A stretch of 64,000 nt of DNA from Silene latifolia (lineage: Eukaryota; Streptophyta; Magnoliopsida; Caryophyllales; Caryophyllaceae), in the NCBI RefSeq assembly GCF_048544455.1, contig NC_133538.1, forward strand, positions 43,250,969-43,314,968, written 5' to 3'. Below are positions 1 to 11,997 of this stretch, in pieces; position 1 is the first letter of the stretch, and every line of letters begins with the position of its first letter. The position numbers and the translations under genes were made by a program. The notes below the pieces were generated by a model, which saw only the letters and a list, made by a program, of their open reading frames with translations, ran no database searches and was not told where the DNA came from.

Positions 1-955
1 TAGTATCTCCTCCATAAGTCAATACCCAATCCTTAGTCCTCCGTAGGTACTTAAGGATGTTTTTAACAGCTATCCAGTGTGTTTCACCTGGATTGCCTTG
101 GTACCGACTCGTCATACTCAATGCATATGCCACGTCTGGATGTGTGCATATTATGGCATACATGATTGATCCTATGGCTGATGCATAAGGAACACGACTC
201 ATGCGCTCGACCCCTTCAGGTGTCTTGGATAACTGAGACTTGCGCAAATGCATCCCAGACGTCATTGGAAGGTTCCCCTTCTTGGAGTTGGTCATGCTGA
301 ACCTGTCAAGAATCTTATCTAAATAAGACTCTTGACTCAATGATAACATCCGCCGTGATCTATCTCGATAGATACGGATTCCTAATATGCGTTGTGCCTC
401 ACCCAGATCTTTCTTCTGGAAACGGTTCTTCAACCATCCTTTTACCAAAGATAAGAGAGGAATGTCATTCCCAATCAAGAGTATGTCATCGACATACAAT
501 ATCAAGAAAACAATCTTGCTCCCACTCGACTTGATATATAAGCATGGTTTCTCGACCGATCGAGTGAAACCATACTCTTTTATCACCTGGTCGAAACGAT
601 GATTCCAACTCCGAGAAGCTTGCTTAAGTCCATAAATAGAACGTTTAAGCTTGAACACTTTCTTAGGATTTTCAGGATCTATGAAACCTTCGGGTTGTAC
701 CATGTACAACTCCTCCTCCAAATAACCGTTTAAGAAGGCGGTTTTCACATCCATTTGCCAAATTTCATGGTCATGAAAAGCGGCAATCGCTAAGATTATC
801 CGAATGGAACGCAGCATAACTACGGGTGCAAAAATTTCATCATAATGCAATCCGTGCACTTGAGTGAAAACTTTTGCCACTAGTCGTGCTTTATAGGTAT
901 CTGGTTGCCCGTCTACAGAATGCTTTATTTTGTAAAGCCATTTGCAATGAAGAGG
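1..955 (-). pseudogene. pol: copia reverse transcriptase (partial)
   Basis: Translating the minus strand from about 955 to the window edge gives a clear copia reverse transcriptase: KARLVAK at the N-terminus, QMDVKTAFLNG, QPEGF, YGLKQASR, and the catalytic LYVDDIL with YVDD at 484-495. RT copies the element RNA into DNA inside the particle. The reading has at least one frame interruption and no usable start of its own, as expected for part of a polyprotein. RNase H is cut off by the window edge. Confidence 0.92.
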
Positions 956-2647
956 TCTTACCTTTTCTAGGTAAATCAACAAGATAACATACGTCATTCT
1001 TATACATGGAGTCCATCTCGAATTGCATGGCTTCAAGCCATAGCTTAGACTCGGAACAGGTCATGGCACCTTTATAGGTAGCGTGTTCATTACTCTCTAG
1101 GAGTAAAACGTCATTTTCCTCGACCATACCAATGTATCTGTCTGGAGGATTAGAGACTCTACCCGACCTCCTAGGTTCCTGAGGAATGTTAACCGTATCA
1201 TTAGTTGAAGGAACATCTTCCTCCATCTGTTCCTCGGTTGTTGGTTCTTGAATCTCCGACAGCTCGAAGGTTCTATTACTTGACTTGTTCTCGATAAATT
1301 CTTTCTCTAAGAACTTCGCACTAGTCGCAACAAAAACTCGATGTTTGGTAGGCGAATAGAAGTAATGACCAAACATTCCTTTTGGATAACCAATAAAGTA
1401 TGTCTTGACCGATCGCGGGCCGAGTTTATCCTCATGTCTCCACTTGACATAAGCCTCGCAGCCCCAAACCCGAATAAAGGACAAGTTAGGGACCGTTCCC
1501 TTCCACATTTCATATGGAGTCTTGTCGACAGCTTTAGACGGACTTCGGTTAAGTATAAGAGCAGCTGACAAAAGAGCAAACCCCATAATGAATCAGGTAC
1601 TACCGTGTGACTCATCATGGATCGAACCATATCAAGTAGTGTTTGATTTCTCCGTTCGGACACACCATTTAATTGAGGTGTTCCAGGTGGAGTTAACTGT
1701 AAAACTATTCCACAGTCTTTAAGGTGTTGATCAAACTCATTTGAAAGATATTCGCCACCCCGATCTGAACGGAGTGCTTTAATCTTTCTTACCAGTTGGT
1801 TCTCAACCTTATTCTGGTATTCCTTGAATTTTTTAAAAGACTCACTTTTATGCTTCATTAAGTATAGATATACGTATCTACTCAAATCATCCGTGAAAGT
1901 GATAAAATATCTATAGCCGTCTCTTGCGGTAATTGACATAGGTCCACATACATCAGTATGTATAAGTCCTAATAGGTCATTAGCGCGCATTCTAACACCT
2001 TTGAAGGACATTCGAGTCATTTTGCCGATAAGACAAGATTCACACGTGCCAAATGATGAGAAATCAAATGTGGAAATAGTTCCACTTTCAATGACTTTCT
2101 TTACACGTTTTTCATTTATGTGTCCCATTCGACAATGACATAGATAAGTTTGATCTTTGTCACCAACCTTTAATTTCTTATTATTCACATGTAATATATC
2201 TGTGGTTTGATCTAAGATATAAATTCCATTCATGGAAACTGCTTTTCCATAAACCATTTCATTAAAAAAGAAAATACAGCTATTGTCCTTTATTGAAAAT
2301 GAAAAACCGTTTTTATCAAGTACGGAAACAGAAATAATATTCTTAGATAAACTGGGTACATAGTAACAGTTATATAAATATAACTCAAAATCACTCGGGA
2401 GCTGGATTACGTATGTTCTCATTGAGACTGCAGCAACTCGTGCTCCATTCCCAACTCGCAGGTCCACATCACCCTTTGCGAGGGGTGTGATGTTTTTTAG
2501 GCCCTGCAAATGATTACACAGATGAGAACCACAACCAGTATCAAGTACCCAAGTTCCGAAACTTGCATGGTTAATCTCAATCATATGAATATAAGATGAC
2601 ATACCAACAGGAGTGACGCGGCCTGCTTTTATGTCCTCACGGTACAC
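950..2647 (-). pseudogene. pol: copia protease and integrase region of pol
   Basis: The first frame (1590-2647) carries the aspartic protease motif LDTGCGSH (DTG codons at 2534-2542). A GAG-pre-integrase segment follows, then the integrase core: HTDVCGP (first Asp near 1953), SDRGGEY (second Asp near 1764) and SERRN (Glu near 1656), a DDE triad with the family's spacing. A frameshift near 1590 moves the reading into the 950-1586 frame, which continues the integrase C-terminus and acidic linker. Another near 955 leads into the reverse transcriptase. The catalytic residues survive but the frame does not. Confidence 0.92.
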
Positions 2648-3531
2648 GGGACAGTTCCTCCTCCAATGCCCAGTCTTGTGACAATGGTGGCACTCAATGT
2701 TACCGTCCTTGCTCTTTGCCTTGCCTTATGAGCCACTAGTCTCACCAGGCCCACTCTTACCATTTCCTGACTTCTTAAACTTAGGCTTTCCTACGGTTAG
2801 GCAGCCGTGAGCTTTGCCCTTACCCTTATTCTTGTTGGAAATCATGAGAACATCTTGCTTCATGCCCCCACTCAATTTAATATCCTTCTCGGTCTGTACG
2901 AGAAGTGAGTCTAGCTCATGAGGACTTTTCTTCATGTCATTCATGTAGTAATTTGCCCTGAAGAGGGCAAAACCATCATGAAGTGAATGAAGCATACGGT
3001 TAATGACTATGCTCTCACTGATTTTGCAATCAAGTGCCTCCAGTTTCTCGACATTCTCAATCATGTTAAGAATGTGTGGGCTAACCGGTTGGCCCTTATG
3101 GAGTTTCGCATCAAATAAGCGACAGGTATGCTCATAAGTAAGGATTCTCGGTGCTTTTGAGAACTCATTAGTGAGCGTGGTGAAAATTTTGTTTGCACCT
3201 TGGGCAATGAAGCGTTTTTGCAAATTGGTTTCCATTGCAAAAATGATTACGTTCTTTATCGCACCCGCTTCCATGACAAAGTCACTGTAAGCAAGTGACT
3301 TGTTAGCTCTTGCATTGGGGCCTGGGTTTGGCGGTATTGGCTCAGTTAAGTACTTGAGCTTACCGTCAAGAATGGCAAAGATTTCTTAATGATGCCTCCC
3401 GGTCGACAAAAGTTGGACCCGTCATTCTTCGAAAAGAGTGTAGACTGATTCATGTGGTCCATGAAAGTTTTGAGCCAGGACTCGCGTGCAAGTGTGGCAC
3501 TTGGCATAGGGATTTCGTTATTTCCAGCCAT
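2646..3531 (-). pseudogene. gag: copia gag polyprotein, broken
   Basis: Gag is the capsid/nucleocapsid precursor of the virus-like particle. The start is taken as the ATG at 3531 (MAGNNEIPMP). A frameshift around 3400 interrupts the N-terminal part, and the best capsid stretch is 2726-3274. A TAA at about 2723-2725 stops translation just before the nucleocapsid. Beyond it the same frame encodes a zinc knuckle, CHHCHKTGHWRRNC, matching CX2CX4HX4C at about 2655-2700. The knuckle is intact, but the upstream stop and frameshift make this a decayed copy. It runs directly into the protease frame. Confidence 0.88.
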
Positions 3532-3539
3532 TTGTTTGT

Positions 3540-5566
3540 AAGCAGTATTATCAATATAAAACGAATTCTACACTGCGAAAAGAAGTTAGAAAATATAATA
3601 AGCATACTCATCGTTATGATTTAAGTCTAATGCAAAACTGTTATAAGCGAAAACTCAAGCATTTATACAATTGACCTCCCTCAAGAATTATATAAATGAT
3701 CCCAAGACTCAATTATCTGTAAATTGATAAGCCAACCTCTTGGCTAATTCTACTCTTAGAATTCTTGATTGATAAATTTCTGTAAATTCTATCTTTAGTC
3801 CATCATAATCACGGGAAACTCTTCGGATTATAATGTTGAGGTAAAATAAGTCAACACAAACTACTTACCCAACGTAGAAGGGGTCACATGGAGAGTAAGG
3901 TCCTATATGCCTACCGACGAAGAAGGGATTCATAGTTGTTTGCCCTTATAAAGACTAGTCTCAATTTTAGTTATAGAGGAAGATCCCATCAACTTAATTT
4001 TAATTCATTTTAAGTGAACTAATATCTAGCATGCGAGAATGAATAAATTAAGATGATGGCTTAAAAAGTGTGACATCTTTATGTCCATGATAACTAACAT
4101 TCAATCTATATGAGTCAATTTTCATGCATATTAGTAGGTGGTTTGGTTTAGGTGGAATATGATGCACTAATTATCATGCGATGAAAAGCAACATGAAAGG
4201 AAAAACGTAAAATAAAAAACAAAGTCCTAGTGTGGCCTATCTACCAAAATGAACATAAATACAACTTTGGAATCCGTCCTAGGACCCGAGAAGCTTGTCT
4301 TGATGTTCCATCTTGGTCCATGTAGCGGGAGTGAGCAATCCAATCTCCATCTTTAGTCTTCTCAAAATTACAATAAAATTACAAAATAAACCTATTTACA
4401 TTCTAATTTTAAAAACATAATACTTAAAGAAAACCAAAGGAGATTCGAGATCTCAAAATTACATTAAGACTATGTTTCCATCATTACGAAAACATAATCA
4501 ACTAAGGCCACACTAGGTAATACAAATTACAACCGATTGCAAAAATACGTAAATAAACCATTCAACAATTCATACAACTAAATAAAAATGCATCAACATT
4601 AAATTAATCATTCAAGACATAATTCCTTAATTATGTAGAGTAGTTTATCTAAACCACCTATTTTATAATTATCAAAATTATGTTACAATTCCTCAATTAC
4701 TCACAATAATTCCAATCTTAATTCACATTAACTAGTGATATGAATTAATCCAACATTATTTTAAACCTCTTTAAAATAATTGGGTATCTAAAATTTGTGA
4801 ACTTTTTCACAACAAACAATCATACATTATAATTTTAATGTACAATAATAATTGGCCAAAACAAACATAATTTTTTTTTTTAACATGGCTCTCGGCATTT
4901 CAAAAAAAAAACAAAAAAACAGATTTTTTTTTCTTTTTTAATGCTCACGGTATTGTGCCCTAAAATAAACAAAAAAATTTTATTTTTTTTCATTTCTTGC
5001 GGCATTTTGCCCAAAATCTCGAAAAAAAACAGTTTTTTTTTTATCACGAAAATTGACCCCTTTTATGAACAAATTTGTTTAATGTTGCTAATATAACAAG
5101 ATAGGCATAATCATCAACTTTTAATTTAAATATAGATTCAAACTAGATGATTCAATTTAACCTCTTAAAAAGAATATCCAAATTATGATTAAATCGATTA
5201 TCCGAATATTTGATTCATCACAATTTATTTGAACATTATTAAATTTAATGATTCATGATTCTAAACAATAATTTAAAACCATGTATGCCCAAAACAATAT
5301 AGAAAAACAAATGAACAAGATCAATCAAAGCGATTTCCATTTACATTTTAATTTAATTCTTATTAAATCAAAACATCTACAAATTTATCATATTATCATC
5401 TTAACATATTAAAACAACCATATCAATAAATCAAAATGGAAACAAGGTAACAAAAATAAAAAACCTTCTCGGCAAAAAAAAATTTAAACGGCCGAAACCT
5501 ATTTTTTTTTCGAATCTTTTGTTTAAAACATTTATGAAAATCATATAAAAAAATTCCGTGGCCTAT
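3540..5566 (-). other. Untranslated leader of the copia element
   Basis: About 2 kb of AT-rich sequence without a supported ORF separates the primer site from the gag start. Around 4870-5045 there are three degenerate ~60-bp units, each joining a short GC-rich core (CGGCATTT or similar) to A/T homopolymers. A related word recurs at 5465-5500. Such a long leader could hold packaging signals or an intron, but nothing here proves either. Confidence 0.6.
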
Positions 5567-5578
5567 GCTCTGATACCA
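5567..5578 (-). other. Primer binding site, tRNA-Met type
   Basis: The minus strand reads TGGTATCAGAGC, the usual plant copia primer site complementary to initiator tRNA-Met. It lies two bases inside the LTR boundary and fixes the element's orientation. Confidence 0.93.
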
Positions 5579-5580
5579 TT

Positions 5581-6640
5581 TGTGAGAAATATCGGTATAT
5601 TTCATCAAGAAAATTTCGGATTATAACGAAATTATGAAATATGAAATTGCTAGTCATAAACGAATTGCATAAACAAAAGAATAGAGATTTAGAATTAACC
5701 TTTGGTCCTAGCAATTTGGCCTAAGAACAAATATCGAGATCGATATTCTCCTAATCGTTGCACCCAAAATGCTTTGAGAAATGCCCTTGTTCTTGCTAGA
5801 AAGAGATCCCTAAAATTGTTAATTATTTTTAGGGTTTTGATGAGAGTGTGAGGGAAAAATCAAGTGAGAAAAATAATCCCCTTTTTCCTCCTCTTTTTAA
5901 CCGTGTAAATGGGGAGTCAAATGGGAAGATATTTTTCTTCCTTTTTTACTCTTTTTTCGGTTTCACCAACCACCAAAAATAAGGAGAAAATCTTCTTATT
6001 TTTGGTTGTTATCAAAATGTATAAAATGTGTATTATTTATCAATTGTCATATATGTTGTCCCGTATTAATAAGTCCACACACAACAGTTTGTAGTCGATT
6101 TATTAATACCGGTCTGTCATCATTTATTATGACAATTTCGTATAATATATACATTAACTATAACTATCGCATATTTATAATTTGCTTATTAAATATAACC
6201 GTTTACGTTTAATTACGAATTAACATGTTAATTCGTTTAAGCTAACATTATATACATTAATTAAATATAACAGTTTATATTCAATTTACGAATTAACAAT
6301 TAATTCGTCTCAACTAATATTATTTAATTGTATTAAATAATCTTCTCATCATCACATTGACTAACTTTTTAGTCAAATACATGGACTAACCTTTTAGTCA
6401 TATAAGGCATCAATGTGATTATATTTTCATATAATCACATCTCTCAAACACATCCTTTAGGTGTGACTTTTAGGGACCAGTTGATCACCGCCATCAGTAT
6501 GATAATAACATCAAACTTCTAGCAAGTCAACCGCTATTAGTAAACGTTAATCAACTGATAAAATACTAAGTATACCCTGTGAACCTATAAGAGATTTATA
6601 TACGTTATCACACTAACTGTGGAGGACACTAGCTCCAACA
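5581..6640 (-). repeat. 5' LTR of the Ty1/copia element
   Basis: On the plus strand the block begins TGTGAG directly beside the primer site and ends CCAACA, so on the element's own strand it runs TGTTGG...CTCACA with the canonical TG/CA ends. Its length is about 1060 bp. The left boundary is fixed by the primer site two bases away. The right boundary rests on the CA end and the change to unrelated sequence. The second LTR is outside the window, so identity and age cannot be measured. Confidence 0.85.
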
Positions 6641-6699
6641 AAAATACTTCCCTATCCGCCCAACTAGGCAAAGGACAAGACGGATCAAGAAGTCCTTGC

Positions 6700-8018
6700 C
6701 TAGCTAGATGTAGGGGGCGGATATTGGGCCTTGTAAGCATCCACTCTATCATTGTAAGCTTGCTTGTGCATTTCCCTCATGAGTAGTGTCAAGTAATCAT
6801 TTCCCACTTCGACATCCTTGGGTTTGAACTCTTGGTATTCATATGGGTATGGTGGGGTGATAATAGAGGAGGAGGACTCGGCAATTTCGCCCCTTTGTTG
6901 TTGAATGATATACTCGGTCTCTTCGGAGAGTGGGAGAAGGTAGTTCGGTCGGTGAACATTCAATCGGTAAATTTTGAAAGGCAAGGTGAAGGATCAAGCT
7001 TCATTTGTTAACCACCCATATTTGTCGTCAAGAGTGTCGTGCTTGACCCACTTGAACTTGTGAATCATGGTGTCCATATCAACAAGATGACCTCCATTAA
7101 CCGGCACATAAGTGTTGTTTTTGTTAAAATCCCGGTTAAAATGCCTAGCCAAATGGGTAACTAGTCCTCCATTGACAATAAAGGCGGTGCCTTCTTTGCC
7201 ACAATTGACATTAAGCCATCGTTCAACCAAAAGTCTTAGAGCATTGTATGGCTTGGTAAATTCCCTCCTAATGTTCAAGGCCGACTCAAGAAGAATACAA
7301 TCGAGTTTGGTAAGATGATTTGTGCCATTTCTAGCTATCAAAGTATTCCCAATGACCTTATGCCATACTCTAATGCCCGGATGGTGGACTGGTGGACTAG
7401 GAGAGCATGACAATCATGAAAGCGCACGAATTTCTTTCCGGAAATTGCCATCCAAAGAGGAGCGGGGTCATACTTGATAGGAGTCTTTGTATATTTCGGG
7501 TTATCATTAAGGCCCAATATCTTACCCAATTCGCCATAAGTTATGCGTCTATCAACATTTTCAAGACGAAACTCGATGTTGGCTCGAGTCTCCACCCTTG
7601 TGACTTTCAAAGAACTTAAAAATTCCAAGGTGAGGGAGGGGTATGTCAATTCTTTCATTGTAAACAATTTACCCAATCCCATAGACTCAAAGAAGGTTTT
7701 GGTTTGTTCAAGAACACCCAATTTTGACAATGCATCTTCATAAATAAACTTAGTAGGCATGATGGTTTTCTTAGCAAAGAGAATGAATTTCTCCCTATGA
7801 GAGTCGGAAGTGAAAGTTACCTCCGGATAATTGGATAATTGTTCAATGACCAGAGTTGTTGATGTTGTAGCTTCCATAGGGGGATCTTGTTGTTGAACCT
7901 CCAACCTTGCCTCATGGACTACAAAAGCCTTTGACAATTGTTTTGGTTGAAGAGGTAGTTGCCTTTTGGAAAGTGTCTTCTTTGGGGGTGCCTTGTTACC
8001 TCCTTTAGTTCTTGCCAT
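6700..8018 (-). pseudogene. Athila ORF1-like gene, broken
   Basis: The reading starts at the ATG at 8018 (MARTKGGNKAPPKK), with a basic, proline-rich N-terminus of about 40 residues. A globular part follows (about 60-226) with YGELGKILGL and GKKFVRFHDCHALL. A frameshift near 7400 shifts to the next segment (HHPGIRVWHKVIGNTL, GLVTHLARHF), and an in-frame TGA near 6995 precedes the last segment ending at 6700. The layout resembles the Athila ORF1 / putative plant transposon protein family, whose biochemical role is not established. That assignment rests on remembered family motifs. Its place downstream of gag-protease on the same strand fits a retroelement accessory ORF. Confidence 0.6.
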
Positions 8019-8358
8019 TTTCCTTTGCTTGATTACACCAATGAGAGGTTGAAATCTTCAATTTTTAGTTATACCCAAATCGATTTAGGATGAATGAATG
8101 TTGCTTTGTATCTTAAAAATCGACTCAAAGGTTGAAAATTTTGGTGTTTGAATCACTTGTTGTTGCAAAAGGAGTGATTAATTTTTGTTGTGAGGAAGTT
8201 TGGATTTGATTTGGTTGAATTTGGTTGAGGAAATTTGATTTTGTTGATGGAGAGGATGAGGGTTTTTGGGTAGTGGGTAGTGTTTGTATGTTGAAGAAAT
8301 GAGAATGAAAGGGAGAAAGAGGTTTAAATCAACCGTTATTTTTGAAAACGCAGCAGAG

Positions 8359-8720
8359 GACGAGCGGACTAGGCATCGGGACGGGCGAATTTTTCAATGT
8401 TTGGCTCAGGAAAAGACGCCACAGGACGAGCGTCTTGCTTCTAAGACGAGCGGATTCCTTGGGTAGGGACGAGCGTCTTTCTGGGTGGACGCTCGGATTC
8501 CTTTACAGAGAAAATCCCAGATTTTTACCATTAAAAAGACGAGCGTCTTTTGTGAAGGACGGCCGTCCAGAACAAGACGAGCGAATTCTCAGCTGAGACG
8601 CTCCGATTCTTTTACAGATCAGTATTTATATTCTACAGCTTTACCAGACGAGCGTCTGGTGACTTTGGACGCTCGGGTTCTTCAGCACGAGCAGATTGTC
8701 CATTTGGACGGTCGAATTCC
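8359..8720. repeat. Irregular array of GACGAGCG-type words
   Basis: About fourteen copies of an 8-10 bp GC-rich word lie in ~360 bp, in both orientations (GACGAGCGTC, GACGCTCG, GACGGGCG). Start-to-start distance is mostly 18-24 bp, often 20 or 21, with unrelated filler between. The same word occurs in the element's LTR at 21689-21810. The array lies between protease and the ORF1-like gene and is not coding in any supported frame. Confidence 0.85.
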
Positions 8721-8739
8721 TCCTTGACCACATGAATTC

Positions 8740-9061
8740 AGGTCCATCCGTGGGTACATCATAACCCGTGTCATTTTCATTCTTTAATCCTCGTTTTCTT
8801 CATTGTAGGGGTACTACAAAGGCATGAATAGCCTAGGCAATTGCTATCCCTACACTAAGGTAAAGCACTACACATCAATAAAATCATAAGTCCCTCCCTC
8901 ACTTCTCTCAAAATGATGAATATCTTGATCAAGGCACAAAAATATAAACCCAAAAATGAGAAAAATGCAATGTAATAATTGAAATACAAGTTAGGGAGTT
9001 AGAATATTTACAAATGGGGGTTTAGGGAGGACTCCACCAAACTCTCATCCAATGTGAGATG
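8740..9061 (-). other. Non-coding spacer of the Athila-type element
   Basis: This is AT-rich sequence between the end of the gag-protease frame and the GC-rich word array, with no ORF or recognised motif. In a complete Ty3 element of this group, reverse transcriptase, RNase H and integrase would be expected between the protease and the ORF1-like gene. Nothing of them is visible here. Confidence 0.6.
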
Positions 9062-9945
9062 TCAAGGGGGCATGTTCAAGGTGTTGTTGATGTTACTCAA
9101 CACCTTGAAGAAGTAGTCGAAAGCTTGCTCATTATCATGATAAAGGTCCTCAATAGATTTTTTCACTTTTTGTTCTCCATGATGGTCTTGGTTCATAGCA
9201 TTACCAATATTGGGATTGAATATCCCTTCGAACTCATCATCCCAAAGACCGCAGACTTCATCTACTTGATCATTAAAAATTTCTTGAGTTGATAGAGACA
9301 ACTCTCCTTCTTTCTTGTCTTGGCCAATGAGGCCATCTTCTTCACTTGTCATGAGTGAGCTTTTCAAGTTCTCATTGTTGCTATTTCCTTGCTCTTTTGA
9401 TAGAGCATCATCCACTTTCTTTTTCCATTAAAATTCCAACTTTTTCCTATCATCCTTCCGGCTATAGTGATCAACCATAAAACACGGCTCATGTAATCGA
9501 GGAGCTCTCATGGTCTTGTCAAGATTGAAAGTGATGGTTTCATCTCCCACTTCAAGGGTGAGTTATCCATGCTTCACATCGATCACCGCTCCCACGGTGT
9601 GCAAGAAAGGTCTTCCTAAGATAATAGGAATGTAAGAGTCTTCTTCCATGTCAACAATAACAAAATCCACCGGGATGAAGAATTTTCCAATTCTTACGGG
9701 AATATCTTCCCATACCCCTAAAGGTGTTTTGTTGATCTATCTGCCATTTGAAGCGTGATGTTGGTACATTTGAGTTCTCCCATTCCTAGCCTTCTGCTAA
9801 CCGAATATGGCATGACACTAACACTTGCCCCAAGGTCACATAAAGCTTTGTTGATTGTAGTGTCACCAATAGTGCATGGAATGGAGAAGCTTCCCGGATC
9901 CTTGAGTTTCGGAGGTGAACTCCCTTGAAGGATGGCACTACTCAT
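9062..9945 (-). pseudogene. Ty3 protease region and downstream linker
   Basis: The N-terminal piece (9718-9945) reads LKDPGSFSIPCTIG and LCDLGASVSVMP, the retropepsin-like fold of plant Athila/Tat elements, in which DLGA stands at the D-S/T-G active-site position. A frame change near 9720 leads to DFVIVDMEED and IPIILGRPFLHTVGA, the conserved second half. One stop follows (near 9560), then an acidic, asparagine-rich linker (9062-9415) ending in TLNMPP. The normal continuation into reverse transcriptase is absent. It belongs to one gag-protease polyprotein with the segment upstream. Confidence 0.8.
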
Positions 9946-11858
9946 CTTATTGAAGGCAATAGTCTCAAGCGCTTCCGGATTGATTTATTCTTCGTAAGGA
10001 TGTCCTTCATGTACTTTGCATAGGCCGGAACGTGATTGATCAATTCCGTGAAAGGAATCGAGACTTCTAAATTCTTCACAATTTCCATGAATTTTCCAAG
10101 TTGGTCATCAAACTTAGGCTTAGCTTGACGACTCAGGAATGGAAGTCTAATCACAATGGGCTCCTTCTCTTTGGCCTTTTCTTCACTTTTCTTTGAAACT
10201 TCTTGATTGGTGGGTTCTTCTTCCCTAGAGTTTTGCACAACTCTTCCCTTGTCACTAGCTTCCACAACTTCATCCTCAACTTGCTTCTTTGGTCCTTCAT
10301 ATCTCGTACCACTCCTCAAGTGAATGGCACTAACCGTTTCATGTCTTGGGGGATTACTTTGAGATGGTAATTGCCCCTTTTGTCTTTGAGAGTTTGACGA
10401 TGCTAGTTGGGTTAATTGAGTTTCCAACATTTTTGTAAGGGCTAGGATGTTGTTGATGGTGATGTCTTTTGCTTGGCTATCTTTTTGCATTTGAGTAAAA
10501 AATTCTTGTTGATTCTTTTGCATTTGGAGGACCGCTTTTTGAACATCAAAACCTTGGTCATTTAGTTGATTATATGGAGTTTGATTTTGATAACCTTGGT
10601 TTTGGTTGAAAAAGGGTCTTTTATTTTCGTTTCTCATGGGAGGTGGGGTGTATGTTGGTTGAGGGTTTTGAACATTTTGACTTTTGTATGAGAGATTTGG
10701 GTGGAATTTGGTGTTTTCATTGTAATAGTTGGAATAAGGGGTACCACTTTTGTATGCTTGAAAAGTATTCACTTGCTCATTCGTTCTCCTACATTCACTT
10801 TAGTCATGTCCCAAAGTTCCACAATTCTCACATATCCCACTTGGGATTGATGAAGATGTCACCATGGCATTAACATGATACTTTGGCGATTTTGAGGCTT
10901 CTTCAAGCTTAGCCATAGCCTTCTCGAACTTCAAGTTGATGCTATCAATATGAGCACTAAGTTGAGCACCCAATTGAGTAATAGAGTCCACTTCATGCTT
11001 TCCTCCTCTAGTAGCCTTGCGAGGTCTAATATATTGTGAATTATGGACCGCCATTTCCTCAATCTTGTTCCAAGTTTGATTATCGTCAACTTCGGTGAAC
11101 ATACCATTTGATCCCATGTTGAGAATGTTTCTTGAGTCTTCATAAAGACCATTCCAAAATTGGTGTACCAAGAACCACTCGCTAAGTCCATGATGAGGAC
11201 ATGAGCGACAAATTCCTTTGAATCGCTCCCAAGCTTCATACAAAAATTCTTCATCCCTTTGCTTAAAACCCGTAATTTGAGCTCTTAGCATGTTAGTCTT
11301 TTCCGGAGGGTAGAATTTTTTGTAGAAAGCTAGAGCCAACTTCTTCCAAGAGTCAATTCCAAGAGTAGCCTTATCAAGGCTTTTCAACCATTGTTTTGCG
11401 GTGCCAATTAGAGAAAAAGGAAATAATACAAATCGAATTTGGTCTTGAGTCACTCCGGTTTGTGAAATCACATCACAATAGTCACAAAAAGTTTCCATGT
11501 GGGAATGAGGGTCTTCACTAGGCATCCCCCAAATTGGCTTCTTTCGACTAATTGGATAAATGCGGATTTTGCAATAAAATTTCCGGTTAAGTGTTGTGGT
11601 GTGGGAGTTCCATTGGGTAGGTTCTCCTCGATTGGTACGAAATGTGATGAAAACTTAGGCATTGTGGGTTGATTGTGTGATTGATTTTGTGTTGGGTTCT
11701 CCTCACCTTCTCTTGCAAAAGGGTTGATGAACTCAATAGTGTTTGTTTACCTCACCAATACCTCTCAAAGTATTTCTAGCAAATCTTCTATTGGTTGTCA
11801 AAGTCCTTTTACTTTCGTGATCAATGGGTAACAAGTTACCTTGTGATCTTCTAGACAT
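9942..11858 (-). pseudogene. gag: Athila/Tat-type gag, broken
   Basis: Translation can be followed from the ATG at 11858 (MSRRSQGNLLPID), similar to the start of the second Ty3 element's gag (MRRSQGGELVPFD). After about 42 codons a stop or frameshift intervenes. The Retrotrans_gag-like capsid part is clear in 10800-11525 (HMETFCDYCDV, WKKLALAFYKKFYPP, FWNGLYEDSRN). The zinc knuckle reads C-EN-C-GTLG-H-D-stop-SE-C, so a TAA sits inside it at about 10797-10799. The Gln/Asn-rich part (9942-10772) contains AIHLRSGTRYEGP, typical of the group, and ends in a frameshift before the protease. Confidence 0.88.
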
Positions 11859-11975
11859 GCAAAATATCAAACAACTTGAAAACAATTAGATCAAACCTTG
11901 AGGAATTTTAGTTCCCCAAGGCAAAGAAAGACATAACTAATAACAATCAAAGAAAATCAAATCAAGTTAACACCG

Positions 11976-11993
11976 TCCCCGGCAACGGCGCCA
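11976..11993 (-). other. Primer binding site, tRNA-Asp type
   Basis: The minus strand reads TGGCGCCGTTGCCGGGGA, complementary to the 3' end of plant tRNA-Asp. This is the primer typical of Athila and many Tat elements. It lies a few bases inside the LTR end at 11998. Confidence 0.95.
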
Positions 11994-11997
11994 TTTT

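Larger units (their letters stand above)
1..6640 (-). mobile_element. Ty1/copia LTR retrotransposon, 3' part off the left edge
   Basis: On the minus strand the order is 5' LTR (5581-6640), tRNA-Met-type primer site (5567-5578), a ~2 kb AT-rich leader, gag from 3531, then protease, integrase and reverse transcriptase. The PR-IN-RT order is diagnostic of Ty1/copia. RNase H and the 3' LTR lie left of position 1. The coding region is broken by frameshifts and stops, so this copy is not autonomous. Its LTR edge at 6640 abuts the 3' coding end of the minus-strand Athila-like element, so I infer it inserted into that element. The target duplication cannot be tested because the partner flank is outside the window. 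I did not assign a copia lineage. Confidence 0.93.

Noticed and set aside
8284..8727. Overlapping plus-strand frames across the GACGAGCG array
   Set aside because: They arise from the repeated GC-rich words, are antisense to the element, and lack any domain.
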